A DNA stretch of 64,000 nucleotides, from the NCBI RefSeq assembly GCF_013394165.1, contig NZ_CP041330.1:3154501-3218500 (forward strand), written 5' to 3'. Positions 10,027-19,167 of the stretch are shown in pieces. The position numbers and the translations under genes were made by a program. The DNA comes from Pseudoalteromonas sp. Scap06 (GTDB lineage Bacteria > Pseudomonadota > Gammaproteobacteria > Enterobacterales > Alteromonadaceae). Under the pieces are notes generated by a model, which was not told where the DNA came from, made no database searches, and saw only the letters and a program-made list of their open reading frames with translations. Numbering within the stretch: position 1 is the first letter of the stretch; each line of letters begins with the position of its first letter.

Positions 10027-10704
10027 ATGAAACTCAGCCTAAGTGATTGGCTATTCCCCTCTTACTGTGTGTTATGTCAAAGTCAGATTCATAGCTCAAT
10101 GGGACTGTGTCAATTTTGTTTAGATGACTTGCCATTGCTAGATTTGGCCGAGCATGACAATTTATTTTACCGCCCTGATATTGTAGAAATGTTTCCTAAC
10201 TGCAACTTTGAAAAGCTGTTTGCCTGTGCTTTTTACCAGCCCCCTTTTGATTTATGGTTAAAGCAGCTTAAATTTAATAATCAAATCCATTATAAAAAAG
10301 CACTACAGCAAGTCATAAAAAAACAACTTAGGGTTTTTATGACTAAACACCCTGCCGCTGTTGATGCATTTATAATTTTACCTTTACATAAAGCGCGCTT
10401 TTTAACGCGTGGGTTTAATCAAGTCACCCAAGTATGGCAGCCCTGTTTAGGGTCAAATAAAGTATTAAATAATGCGTTGCTTCGCCATAAACACACCTCG
10501 GCACAATCACAATTAAGCAAAGCTAAAAGAGTTAAAAATTTACAGCAGGCTTTTTCATGCAAAATTAATTTAGAGGGAAAAACGGTAGTAATTATCGATG
10601 ATATTATGACTACAGGAGCAACTCTTAATGCGGCTACATTATCGTTAAAAGAAGCGGGCGCTAAACACGTATGGGCATTTACCACGTGCTTAACGCCACT
10701 TTAG
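10027..10704 (+). CDS. comF: ComF/GntX family phosphoribosyltransferase-like protein
   Basis: A 225-residue cytoplasmic protein with an N-terminal zinc-binding part (CVLC then CQFC) and a C-terminal phosphoribosyltransferase-like domain carrying the PRPP loop VVIIDDIMTTGATL. ComF is required for DNA uptake in naturally competent species; in others the role is unclear. The ATG at 10027 is chosen because the protein then starts MKLSLSDWLFPSYC, typical of the family, with GAGGA at 10012-10016; an upstream TTG at 9946 would overlap bioH. It is convergent with the M14 peptidase gene, with only six bases between stop codons. Confidence 0.9.
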   Translation: MKLSLSDWLFPSYCVLCQSQIHSSMGLCQFCLDDLPLLDLAEHDNLFYRPDIVEMFPNCNFEKLFACAFYQPPFDLWLKQLKFNNQIHYKKALQQVIKKQLRVFMTKHPAAVDAFIILPLHKARFLTRGFNQVTQVWQPCLGSNKVLNNALLRHKHTSAQSQLSKAKRVKNLQQAFSCKINLEGKTVVIIDDIMTTGATLNAATLSLKEAGAKHVWAFTTCLTPL

Positions 10705-10710
10705 GGCGTG

Positions 10711-13260
10711 TTAGTTTCCACTCACGCGAAAGGTGTGGCCGAAAAATAAAGCATTACTTAACAATCGGCTGGTGCCATACCAGTACCCTCTAAATACAGG
10801 GTTGTCAGTCATCGCAATAACACTACCTCGCCCATAAGAATGCGCCATTAACGCAGCTCCACCGGCCACTTGCTCTACATTTACTGCATCGGTAAAACCA
10901 GCAAGGAGCGGCTGCTGTGTGTAGGTAAGTATATTTACAAACGGTGCTTGCGAGGCTTCCAATAGCCAGGTGCTATTTTTAAATACAGGTAGTGTGTCAC
11001 GCTTAAATGAAAATGTCAGAGGGTGAGTTGTATCTACCTTGGTATTAAATATCGCACCGGCAATACGCTGGCGACCCGCTAAGTGGTCTTTGTCTGCATA
11101 TTTTAAACCTTGAGTATCGAATGCCCCAGCCACATCTTTACGCGATAAGTAGCTTGCTTTTAATAGCTGCTGATCGGCTAAAAACTTCGCCCCGCCTTTA
11201 TGTCCCCAAATAACACCACCTTTCCTTACCCAGCTTTTTATAGCAACTTTATCGGAATCAGATAAAGTAGAATAATTACCATGTGGCAACACAATATGGC
11301 TGTAATTACTGAGCTCTAAAGACGCTAAACGCTCCATTTCAACAATGGTTGGCGCTACACCCACAAAACGGTCTAGGTAGTACCACACTTCTCCCGCTTC
11401 ATATTGGCTCACGCCTTTACCACCAACCAATAACACCTTAGGTGCAGAAACCACAGCCATAGAGCGAGACCCTAAATCAGCACCTTTACTAGTTAAACCG
11501 GTAGTAATTGGTTTAACTTCAATCCCAAACTGGCTTTGTGCTTGGTTTAACTTTGTCACCCAGTTGGTGTCAGTTTGAAGTCCTGCTGGAATAATAATAC
11601 TACCTGCGTCAAAGTTTACTTCTGCATTGGTTGATACTGCTGTTAATGGTTTTAATGCAACACGAGCTTTAATGCCTTGCTGTAACAGACTATTGAGCAT
11701 TTTTGGGGCTTGCATGTCATTCCATGCAAATCCATAGGCGTAATTGTTAGTCAGTGACGCTAACTCTGGCTGCTTTGGTTTTTGCCAAGCTGTTTTTTCT
11801 ACCTCTAATCCCCAGCGGCTGTTTACTTTAGCAAATGGTAAATTAAACGCATGCGCTAATGTCCAACCCGACACATCGTAAAAGGTGTTATCGGCAAAGT
11901 TTTGTTGCTCACTAAAAATAGCTTTAACTAATCGATATTGTGGTTGCGCAAGCGGTACAAAATAACTATTAGCGGTAAAGTTTTTACCTTCAGCTTTTAG
12001 CCCTTCTTTAACGGGATAAGCATTAATTTGATGTTGTTTAAGTATGCTTAAAAAGTCGTTAGTACGGGTATGATCTTCATCTGCTTGAACAATATAGCCT
12101 TGATAGTCTTCATCTTTGGCAAGCTCAACTGCTTTGTTATAAAAGTTAGCTTGATACTCAAGCAAAGCTTGGCGGTTATCAATCGCCGCTTTAAACGTTG
12201 ATAAGCTCGTTAAAAGTTGGTTTTTAATTGTAAACGCAAACGTTAGCGGACCATTGATCGTTTCTTGAATATGGCCACGAGAACTTGCTTGTTCAAATAA
12301 AATACCCACACCCCCGTTTACATCGGGGTAGGTAGAGCCTTTACCATAATAAAAGTCATCAAAGCTTTCTTCTGTAAAGTATAGCGCGTTGTTTTCATCT
12401 AATGTTTTAGCATGATAATTTGCAATCGCTTTGGTAAGGCTCACATTTTCTTCAGGCGTAATTGGGTGTTTACGACTTGGGATACCCGGTTGAAAAAAGT
12501 AGCTACTATTTGGCCCCATTTCATGAAAGTCAGTTAAAATATTAGGTTTCCAATAATGAAACTTAGCAATCCGAGCCCGCGACTCTGGGTGCTGTAACAA
12601 CAACCAATCACGGTTTAAATCAAACCAATAATGGTTTGTACGGCTGCTTGGCCAGCTCTCTACATGCTCTCGGGTTTGCGGATCTGACGATAAGTTCATA
12701 CCGCGATTACTATTAGCCCAATTTGCAAAACGTGCTAGTCCATCTGGGTTAAGCGACGGGTCGAGTAAAATAACCGTATTGTTAAGTAGCTCATTTATTT
12801 CATCGCCTTGCGCTGCAGCTAAATAATAAGCGACTAGTAACGCTGCATTACTACCTGATGATTCGTTACCATGAACACTGTAACCCATCCACACGACACT
12901 GGGCTGCTCTGCTGTTTTATTGTTTGAATTATTTAGGCGAGCTAAATGTGCTTGGCGAGTTTTTTCTATATTTTTTAATTTGTTAGCCGCTGTAATCGTA
13001 AGCATAACTAACGGGCGCTGTTCGTGAGTTCGGCCTATTACTTCAAAATTAATTCGATCGCTTTTTTGAGCTAAAATTTCCATGTAGCGAACAAGTTGGT
13101 CATGCCTTACATGCCACTCACCCACTTGATAACCCAGTACCTCTTGTGGTGTTGGTATGGTGGAATCAAATTCAACCTGTTGCTCAAAATAATAAGATAG
13201 GGGCTTTGCCATACTTGAAAAACTGGCCAGCACCACCACTACTGTTAATATGAAGCGCAT
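10711..13260 (-). CDS. Secreted M14 family zinc carboxypeptidase with C-terminal amidotransferase-like domain
   Basis: An 849-residue exported peptidase. The start is the ATG at 13260, which gives a clean signal peptide (MRFILTVVVVLASFSSMAKP); an earlier start at 13392 would place 44 poorly supported residues before it. The peptidase domain (about 50-390) shows the zinc ligands in VHGNESSG and DFHEMGPNS, a substrate region DLNRDW, and the likely general base Glu in GGVGILFEQASSRG. The C-terminal third (VLLVGGKGVSQYEAGEVWY, IVLPHGNYSTL) looks like a class I glutamine-amidotransferase fold lacking an obvious catalytic set. It sits between comF and nfuA, which are adjacent in E. coli, so it is likely an insertion into that block. 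Confidence 0.9.
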   Translation of the reverse strand: MRFILTVVVVLASFSSMAKPLSYYFEQQVEFDSTIPTPQEVLGYQVGEWHVRHDQLVRYMEILAQKSDRINFEVIGRTHEQRPLVMLTITAANKLKNIEKTRQAHLARLNNSNNKTAEQPSVVWMGYSVHGNESSGSNAALLVAYYLAAAQGDEINELLNNTVILLDPSLNPDGLARFANWANSNRGMNLSSDPQTREHVESWPSSRTNHYWFDLNRDWLLLQHPESRARIAKFHYWKPNILTDFHEMGPNSSYFFQPGIPSRKHPITPEENVSLTKAIANYHAKTLDENNALYFTEESFDDFYYGKGSTYPDVNGGVGILFEQASSRGHIQETINGPLTFAFTIKNQLLTSLSTFKAAIDNRQALLEYQANFYNKAVELAKDEDYQGYIVQADEDHTRTNDFLSILKQHQINAYPVKEGLKAEGKNFTANSYFVPLAQPQYRLVKAIFSEQQNFADNTFYDVSGWTLAHAFNLPFAKVNSRWGLEVEKTAWQKPKQPELASLTNNYAYGFAWNDMQAPKMLNSLLQQGIKARVALKPLTAVSTNAEVNFDAGSIIIPAGLQTDTNWVTKLNQAQSQFGIEVKPITTGLTSKGADLGSRSMAVVSAPKVLLVGGKGVSQYEAGEVWYYLDRFVGVAPTIVEMERLASLELSNYSHIVLPHGNYSTLSDSDKVAIKSWVRKGGVIWGHKGGAKFLADQQLLKASYLSRKDVAGAFDTQGLKYADKDHLAGRQRIAGAIFNTKVDTTHPLTFSFKRDTLPVFKNSTWLLEASQAPFVNILTYTQQPLLAGFTDAVNVEQVAGGAALMAHSYGRGSVIAMTDNPVFRGYWYGTSRLLSNALFFGHTFRVSGN

Positions 13261-13406
13261 ATAAATCACTCTAAAAATGTTTGTTAAATGCACGCTACCA
13301 TTGCTTAAAATAGATGCCAACTTTTTACGCTCAACACTAGCCGCAACACGATGAGCGGAGTATGATATGCAGTATCCGAGTAATTTAGTCAAGTATAGAC
13401 GGTATT

Positions 13407-13982
13407 ATGATTTCTATTTCCGAAACAGCGCAAGCGCATTTTGCTAAGCTATTAGCAGATCAATCTCAACAAACGAATATTCGTGTGTTTGTTGTTAACC
13501 CTGGTACATCACAAGCTGAATGTGGTGTTTCTTATTGTCCAGAAGACGCGGTAGAAGAGAGCGATATTCGCCTAAATTTTAACGGCTTTGATGCAGTTGT
13601 TGATGCTGAAAGCGCGCCTTTCTTAGCCGAAGCTGAAATTGATTTTGTTACCGACAAAATGGGCACGCAGCTAACCCTTAAAGCACCTAATGCTAAAGCA
13701 CGTAAACTAGGTGAAGATGCCAGCTTGAATGAGCGTGTGCAACACATGCTAGAAACTGAAGTAAACCCACAACTTGCCAACCATGGCGGCCAAGTTAGCT
13801 TGGTAGAGATCACTGCAGCTGGTGTTGCTGTACTTCAGTTTGGTGGTGGTTGTAATGGGTGTTCTATGATCGATGTCACACTAAAAGAAGGCATTGAAAA
13901 AGAAATGATTGCTAAATTTGATGAGATCACAGGTGTGTCTGACATTACCGATCATGAAGCAGGCGAGCATTCTTACTACTAA
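13407..13982 (+). CDS. nfuA: NfuA iron-sulfur carrier protein
   Basis: NfuA carries a 4Fe-4S cluster and delivers it to apo-proteins, especially under oxidative stress or iron shortage. The 191 residues comprise an N-terminal degenerate A-type domain (about 1-95) and a C-terminal Nfu domain (about 105-185) with the cluster ligands Cys149 and Cys152 in [17 protein letters not shown]. It is divergent from the peptidase gene and 13 bases upstream of a small membrane-protein gene. In E. coli nfuA directly follows gntX. Confidence 0.96.
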   Translation: MISISETAQAHFAKLLADQSQQTNIRVFVVNPGTSQAECGVSYCPEDAVEESDIRLNFNGFDAVVDAESAPFLAEAEIDFVTDKMGTQLTLKAPNAKARKLGEDASLNERVQHMLETEVNPQLANHGGQVSLVEITAAGVAVLQFGGGCNGCSMIDVTLKEGIEKEMIAKFDEITGVSDITDHEAGEHSYY

Positions 13983-13995
13983 GCATTAATCTATT

Positions 13996-14265
13996 ATGCT
14001 AAAGCCACTTATTTACCGCTTAGGGAGTGACCCTAAGTTGAGTTTAAAGCGCTTTTTTCGCGGGCTAGCACTGTTTGTGCTAGCCGTGATATTTATCGCT
14101 GTGGGCTATTACAGCCATTACAGTTTACAAGTTCTTGGCTTGGTTATTTTAGCCCCCGCTTTATTTTTTGCTTTTTGGGGCTATGCGGGTATTTTTGCTA
14201 ACCGCTTTTCTCAAGTATTAAAAAATATCCCTTCCAAAAATAACGACCCCGATCTGTGGAAGTAA
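13996..14265 (+). CDS. Small two-helix membrane protein, unknown function
   Basis: An 89-residue protein starting 13 bases after nfuA. A short basic N-terminus (RLGSDPKLSLKRFFRG) is followed by two transmembrane helices near residues 24-43 and 46-70, then a soluble tail ending in NNDPDLWK. No family recognised. The short gap suggests translation from the nfuA message. No terminator was seen before the convergent MATE gene. Confidence 0.7.
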   Translation: MLKPLIYRLGSDPKLSLKRFFRGLALFVLAVIFIAVGYYSHYSLQVLGLVILAPALFFAFWGYAGIFANRFSQVLKNIPSKNNDPDLWK

Positions 14266-14283
14266 CGGTTTATATCAACTCGC

Positions 14284-15618
14284 TTATTTAAGTAATTGAT
14301 TGTTAGCTTTTAGTTTTTGATATTTAACGATAAGCGTAACGCCTCGCATAAGCATAAAACAACTCATAGCTAACCATAACCCATTATTTTGCCAATCCTG
14401 AAATAGCCAAAACACCCCAAAAAAACCTACAATCGCTGAAAGCAACATACTGTTTCGCATCGCTTTAGCGCGGGTCAGACCAACAAAAATACCATCGAAC
14501 AAAAAACAGCTCATAGCTAAAATAGGCAATACTATTACCCAAGGTAAGTAGTGAATGGCCTCGTCAATAACCTCTGGTACATTAGTTAATAGCTTAATAA
14601 TACTACTGCCAAATACTATAAAAAACACACTATATAAAATGCCAAATAACATGCCCCAAAATACACTGATTTTTACCCATAGCCTTATCTTCTCGACACT
14701 TTGTTGACCTTTAGCTTGACCTACTTTGGCCTCACTTGCATAGGCAATTCCATCAAGTGCAAAGCTAACTAACATTAAAAAGTTGAGTAGAACGGCATTA
14801 GCAGCCAATGTGGTTTCACCTAAGCGGGCTGCATAAAAGGTCATAAAGCTAAAACATAATTGCAGTACTAAAGAGCGAATAAAAATATCGCGGTTTAAGC
14901 TCAGAAGTCCTGCCATTTTTTCCACACTAAACCAATTTGCTACAGCCAAACTCATACCATGCTTTTTAGCAAGTTGAGCCACTAGCAATAAAGTAAATAC
15001 AAGCGCGATATAGTCAGCAATAAGTGATGCCCACGCAGCCCCAACAACCGCCCAATCAAGGTACACTACAAAATAAATATCGAGCACAATATTAGTAATG
15101 TTAGTGACTAAAAGTAAATAAAATGGCCCTCGTCCATAATGCACGCCCAACATCCAGCCTAGTAAAACTAAATTACATAGCGCTGCAGGGGCGCTAAAAA
15201 TACGAATACTAAAATAGCGATAGGCTTCATTGAGCACATCACTATTGGCAGCAGATAAATAGGCAATAGCGTGTTTTATAAGGGGGGATAATAAAATCAG
15301 AATTAAAGCTACGCTACTGGCTAATAACAAACTGCGTTTAAGTAAGGCTGCCAGCTGAGTTAAATCATTTTGACCATAAGCCTGCGCCACCAGCCCAGTG
15401 GTACTCATTCTTAAAAATCCAGCGAGCCAAAATAAAATAGAGATCACAGTTGAACCCAAAGCAATACCGGCTAAATAATGCGCGCTCCCCAAATGACCAA
15501 TCACAGCCGTATCAACAATTCCTAACAACGGGACGGTAATATTTGATAATATCATCGGACCGGCTAACAACAACAAGCTTTTATGGTGTGCTTTATTATG
15601 TATAAGAAATTGTTTCAT
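14284..15618 (-). CDS. dinF: MATE family efflux transporter, DinF type
   Basis: A 444-residue inner-membrane transporter with about 12 hydrophobic helices. The N-terminal part (LLLAGPMILSNITVPLLGIVD then TAVIGHLGS) and the repeat at about residue 230 (SLNRDIFIRSLVLQLCFSFM) mark the two six-helix halves of MATE cation-coupled drug exporters; the pattern is that of the DinF subgroup. Unlike in E. coli it is not next to lexA, which is about 19 kb away here. Its start at 15618 lies 20 bases inside the divergent deacetylase gene, so its promoter must lie within that gene. Confidence 0.88.
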   Translation of the reverse strand: MKQFLIHNKAHHKSLLLLAGPMILSNITVPLLGIVDTAVIGHLGSAHYLAGIALGSTVISILFWLAGFLRMSTTGLVAQAYGQNDLTQLAALLKRSLLLASSVALILILLSPLIKHAIAYLSAANSDVLNEAYRYFSIRIFSAPAALCNLVLLGWMLGVHYGRGPFYLLLVTNITNIVLDIYFVVYLDWAVVGAAWASLIADYIALVFTLLLVAQLAKKHGMSLAVANWFSVEKMAGLLSLNRDIFIRSLVLQLCFSFMTFYAARLGETTLAANAVLLNFLMLVSFALDGIAYASEAKVGQAKGQQSVEKIRLWVKISVFWGMLFGILYSVFFIVFGSSIIKLLTNVPEVIDEAIHYLPWVIVLPILAMSCFLFDGIFVGLTRAKAMRNSMLLSAIVGFFGVFWLFQDWQNNGLWLAMSCFMLMRGVTLIVKYQKLKANNQLLK

Positions 15619-16623
15619 TTAGTATTATTATTCCTGATTTGTGGTTCTTTGCGCGCGCAAGCAGCTGTTATTCTACAGTATCATCACGTCAGTGAAACCC
15701 TTCCCGCTGTCACCAGCGTGAGTGCCAATACTTTTACTAAACACTTAAATTATTTAAAAGAGCATAACTTTAACGTTATTCCATTAAATGAGCTGATTAG
15801 TGCATTACAACAAGGTAAGGCTTTAGAGAACAAAACAATCGCGATTACCTTTGATGATGGTTACAACAATAATTACGACCAAGCTGCCCCTATCCTAGAG
15901 AAGTTTGGCTATCCGTACACTATTTTTATAAACCCAAAACTCATTGATGAACAGGCGGGTTACGTTATGGGGTGGGATAAGCTCAGGGAGCTTGCTAAAA
16001 AAGGGGCGCTTATTGCAAATCATAGTGCCGAGCATAACTACCTACATAAAAAGCGCAAGAATGAATCGCCTAGCCAATGGCGCGAACGCACTAAAAAAGA
16101 CATTCTTAGTTCTCAACAGCGCATCAAAGATGAAATAGGTCACGATTACAAATACCTTGCCTATCCATACGGAGAGTTTAACAATCAACTGCAAGCACTC
16201 GTCACTGAATTAGGTTTTATTGGTATTGGCCAACACTCAGGAGCCGTTAATCAACACTCTGACTTTAGCCGCTTACCGCGCTTCCCTGCCTCTGGTTTTT
16301 ATAGCAAACTAGAGACGTTAATTACCAAGATAAATTCGACTGCCTTTACTATTAATAAGCTAACCTATGAAGATAGTGTAACTTCACAAAATCCACCATC
16401 ACTCACTATAAAACTTAAGACAGACGACTTTCATAAGAGTCAATTTGCCTGTTATGTATCAAGCGTTGGTCAAGCTAATTTAGATTGGTTAGACGATAAT
16501 ACAGTTGAGGTAACATCGCCAAAACAACTTAATAAAGGCCGCTCACGCTTTAATTGTACTGCTCCGTCAATAAAACAAGCTGGCAGTTATTATTGGTTTT
16601 CGCAGCCTTGGGTGATCAACTAA
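15598..16623 (+). CDS. Secreted polysaccharide deacetylase family protein
   Basis: A 341-residue exported enzyme of the NodB-like (CE4) superfamily. The ATG at 15598 gives a good signal peptide (MYKKLFHLVLLFLICGSLRA); an ATG at 15583 is also possible. The catalytic residues are visible: ITFDDGYNNNY (base and metal Asp) and NHSAEHNYLH (H-x-x-x-H metal ligands), with YLAYPYGEFN as the next conserved motif. The domain ends near residue 245; a roughly 95-residue C-terminal region with two Cys is unassigned. Substrate unknown; beta-1,6-N-acetylglucosamine or another N-acetylated polymer is possible. It overlaps the 5' end of the divergent MATE gene by 21 bases. Confidence 0.88.
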   Translation: MYKKLFHLVLLFLICGSLRAQAAVILQYHHVSETLPAVTSVSANTFTKHLNYLKEHNFNVIPLNELISALQQGKALENKTIAITFDDGYNNNYDQAAPILEKFGYPYTIFINPKLIDEQAGYVMGWDKLRELAKKGALIANHSAEHNYLHKKRKNESPSQWRERTKKDILSSQQRIKDEIGHDYKYLAYPYGEFNNQLQALVTELGFIGIGQHSGAVNQHSDFSRLPRFPASGFYSKLETLITKINSTAFTINKLTYEDSVTSQNPPSLTIKLKTDDFHKSQFACYVSSVGQANLDWLDDNTVEVTSPKQLNKGRSRFNCTAPSIKQAGSYYWFSQPWVIN

Positions 16624-16626
16624 GTT

Positions 16627-17658
16627 TTACTTTTTTATAACTTGATTTAATAACCGCTGGGTCATTTTCTCCAGCGGTACGACTTCATTTGCTGCCCCCA
16701 TATCAATAGCAGCTTTGGGCATACCCCATACCACAGACGAATACTCATCTTGCGCAAGTGTGTATGCACCTTGTTGCTTTAATGCGAGCAATCCTTTTGC
16801 ACCATCACTTCCCATACCGGTTAATAGTGTGGCAACAATATGTTTTGCACCAATTTCCAGTAATGAGTCAAATAAAACATCCACCGCGGGTTTATGTCTA
16901 TTAACAGCTTCTCCATCATCAAGCTGACAATACAAAGCACTACCTTGTTTATTAATTCGTAAATGAAGCCCACCCGGGGCTATATAAGCGCAACCTGCTA
17001 GCAATTTATCACCTTGCTGGGCTTCTTTTACGTTAATAGTACAAGTACGCTGCATCCGCTCTGCAAATGAGGTGCTGAATACGGGAGGAATATGCTGAGT
17101 AATTACAATTGGAGGGCAATTTTTGGGCATACGTATAAGCACTTCTTTTATCGCCTCGGTTCCCCCTGTTGACGCACCAATCGCTATCACTTTATTTACT
17201 AAAAATTCGGCATTAGTGGGGATAGGCTCTGCTACAGTACTATTTTTTTTGTGGCCTCGAACTCGCGCACTGGCCGCTACTCTTACTTTTTGCTGAACAA
17301 TATCAGCATATTGGCTCATTTGTTGTTTAACATTAACTACTGGCTTTGCAATAAAATCAACCGCCCCCAGTTCAAGCGCTTCAAGGGTGATAGGTGAGCC
17401 TTTTTGAGTAAGAGTGGAAATCATTACTACGGGCATAGGCCTTAAGCGCATTAAGTTTTTTAAAAAGCTAATGCCGTCCATTTTTGGCATTTCAACATCC
17501 AGTGTTAGTACATCCGGATTATGCTTTTTGATCATCTCTCTGGCTTCGTATGGGTCTTGTGCACAGCCCACTACCACAATGTCTTTTGCCTGTTGCAGTA
17601 TCTCTGTCAGTAATTGCCTGATCAGTGCCGAGTCATCAATTATTAATACTCTAATCAT
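16627..17658 (-). CDS. cheB: CheB chemotaxis methylesterase
   Basis: CheB removes receptor methyl groups when phosphorylated by CheA. The receiver domain has IIDDSALIR and the phospho-acceptor Asp in LTLDVEMPKMDG (residue 54). The esterase domain carries the catalytic triad in IGASTGGTEA, TQHIPPVFS and TGMGSDGAKG. The start at 17658 (MIRVLIIDDS) is set by AAGGA five bases upstream; the ATG two codons earlier overlaps that site. It is the last gene of the che operon, just downstream of cheD. Confidence 0.96.
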   Translation of the reverse strand: MIRVLIIDDSALIRQLLTEILQQAKDIVVVGCAQDPYEAREMIKKHNPDVLTLDVEMPKMDGISFLKNLMRLRPMPVVMISTLTQKGSPITLEALELGAVDFIAKPVVNVKQQMSQYADIVQQKVRVAASARVRGHKKNSTVAEPIPTNAEFLVNKVIAIGASTGGTEAIKEVLIRMPKNCPPIVITQHIPPVFSTSFAERMQRTCTINVKEAQQGDKLLAGCAYIAPGGLHLRINKQGSALYCQLDDGEAVNRHKPAVDVLFDSLLEIGAKHIVATLLTGMGSDGAKGLLALKQQGAYTLAQDEYSSVVWGMPKAAIDMGAANEVVPLEKMTQRLLNQVIKK

Positions 17659-17666
17659 AGCCATCC

Positions 17667-18284
17667 TTAAAACAGTTCTATATCCGTGGCTTTAGTTTGC
17701 TGTTCAAGATTATGTAAGTAACGCACTTCACGTTTTTCAATAGTGTTATTATGTAAATTTCTTAGCTTTTTAACCTGTACTTTTCCATTATGAGGATTAA
17801 AAAATATTTTGCGCGGCCAAGGTCCGCCCATATCATGCGCCACTAAGTTTAGCGCTTCTTCTGCTATATATGCATTGGCAAAACTGATATTGCCAATACC
17901 AATATCTGTCATTGCGCTAATTATTTTGCCTCCCCCAAACAGTTTTACTTTTAAGTTTGCCCGAGAAGCGCCATTTTTAAGCACTTCATTAATTAAATAT
18001 TCCATAGCCCAGTTACCATAACGACAATTTAAACTATGCGCTTGGTCAATTCGTTCACCTTTTTGAATAGGTAGCATAAAGTGATTGATCCCGCCTATGC
18101 CTAGCTTATCGTCGTAAACACAGGCAGCAATGCACGATCCGAGCACGGTAGTGATCAGCTCATCGTTTTTAGAAACATAAAATTCACCTGGCAATACCTT
18201 AGCGACCACTTGATCTCGCGTGGCATCCCAATAACGTTTAATATGCTCAAATCCCGCTAATACTGGCTTAAATTGTGTTTGCAT
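17667..18284 (-). CDS. cheD: CheD receptor glutamine deamidase
   Basis: CheD deamidates specific glutamines in chemoreceptors and in some species interacts with phosphatases. The 205 residues include the catalytic Cys in TVLGSCIAACVYD and the His in GGINHFMLP, followed by the conserved KLFGGGKII and the glycine-rich DIGIGN. Its start overlaps the 3' end of cheR by 17 bases, and its stop is eight bases before the cheB start, consistent with coupled translation. Confidence 0.95.
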   Translation of the reverse strand: MQTQFKPVLAGFEHIKRYWDATRDQVVAKVLPGEFYVSKNDELITTVLGSCIAACVYDDKLGIGGINHFMLPIQKGERIDQAHSLNCRYGNWAMEYLINEVLKNGASRANLKVKLFGGGKIISAMTDIGIGNISFANAYIAEEALNLVAHDMGGPWPRKIFFNPHNGKVQVKKLRNLHNNTIEKREVRYLHNLEQQTKATDIELF

Positions 18285-19098
18285 GGGCTACTTTTTGATA
18301 CATGGTTTTCCCTAAGTTTTTAAATAAGACATGCTCTTTTCCCATGGTTTCTGAATGCCCTAAAAATAAATAACCTTGGTTATTTAAAATATCGGCATAA
18401 CGGTTAAAAAGCTGATCCTTTGTCTCTTTATCAAAGTAAATCACTACATTTCTGCACAAGATCAAATCAAATGGACCCTTCATAGGCCAATCTTGGAGTA
18501 AGTTTAAACGCTTAAATGAAATACATTGCTGTAGCTTGGGTTTCACTTTATAACTTTGACCGTCTTTGCTAGTTAAAAACCAGCGCTTGAGCAGTGCATC
18601 ATCCAATCCATTCACATTTGCCGCAGTATAAATACCGCTCTGAGCTTTAGCTAATACATTAGAATCAAGATCAGTTGCTAAAATTTTCACATCCCAATCA
18701 CTTGGAAAAGCCCCTTGTAACGTCATAGCTAAACTGTAGGGCTCTTCACCGGTAGAGCAGCCAGCAGACCAAATGCGAACGCGCTTAGTCTGTTTATTTG
18801 TTTTTAACAGCGTTGGTATAAACTGCTCTTTTATAAACTCAAAGTGATGAATTTCACGAAAAAAAGAGGTTAGATTGGTAGTAATGGCATTAATAAATGC
18901 ATCAAACTCCTGATCCTTATGATTTTTTAAGTAATCTAGGTAACTAGAAAAGTTTGTTAATTTACGCTCACGAATTCGCCTTGCTAATCGTGAGTAAACC
19001 ATTTCACGCTTATGCTCCCCAAGCACAATACCACAAGCGTTATACACTAAATGAGCCACTTCCTTAAAATCGCTATCCGTTAATAAAAACTCTTTCAT
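18268..19098 (-). CDS. cheR: CheR chemoreceptor methyltransferase
   Basis: CheR methylates receptor glutamates with S-adenosylmethionine. The 276 residues show an N-terminal helical domain, the SAM-binding motif RIWSAGCSTGEEPYSLAM, and DLILCRNVVIYFDKETK. Between them a beta subdomain is expected that docks on receptor pentapeptides; the neighbouring receptor ends in such a pentapeptide. It overlaps cheD by 17 bases and follows the receptor gene after about 70 bases. Confidence 0.96.
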   Translation of the reverse strand: MKEFLLTDSDFKEVAHLVYNACGIVLGEHKREMVYSRLARRIRERKLTNFSSYLDYLKNHKDQEFDAFINAITTNLTSFFREIHHFEFIKEQFIPTLLKTNKQTKRVRIWSAGCSTGEEPYSLAMTLQGAFPSDWDVKILATDLDSNVLAKAQSGIYTAANVNGLDDALLKRWFLTSKDGQSYKVKPKLQQCISFKRLNLLQDWPMKGPFDLILCRNVVIYFDKETKDQLFNRYADILNNQGYLFLGHSETMGKEHVLFKNLGKTMYQKVAHANTI

Positions 19099-19167
19099 TA
19101 TGCACTCTCAAATAAATATAAAGATAGATTCAAACTAACCTCATTGTTTGAACCATCTAAAATAGGG

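Noticed and set aside
13261..13392. Upstream extension of the M14 peptidase
   Set aside because: It would bury a clear signal peptide 44 residues inside the protein.
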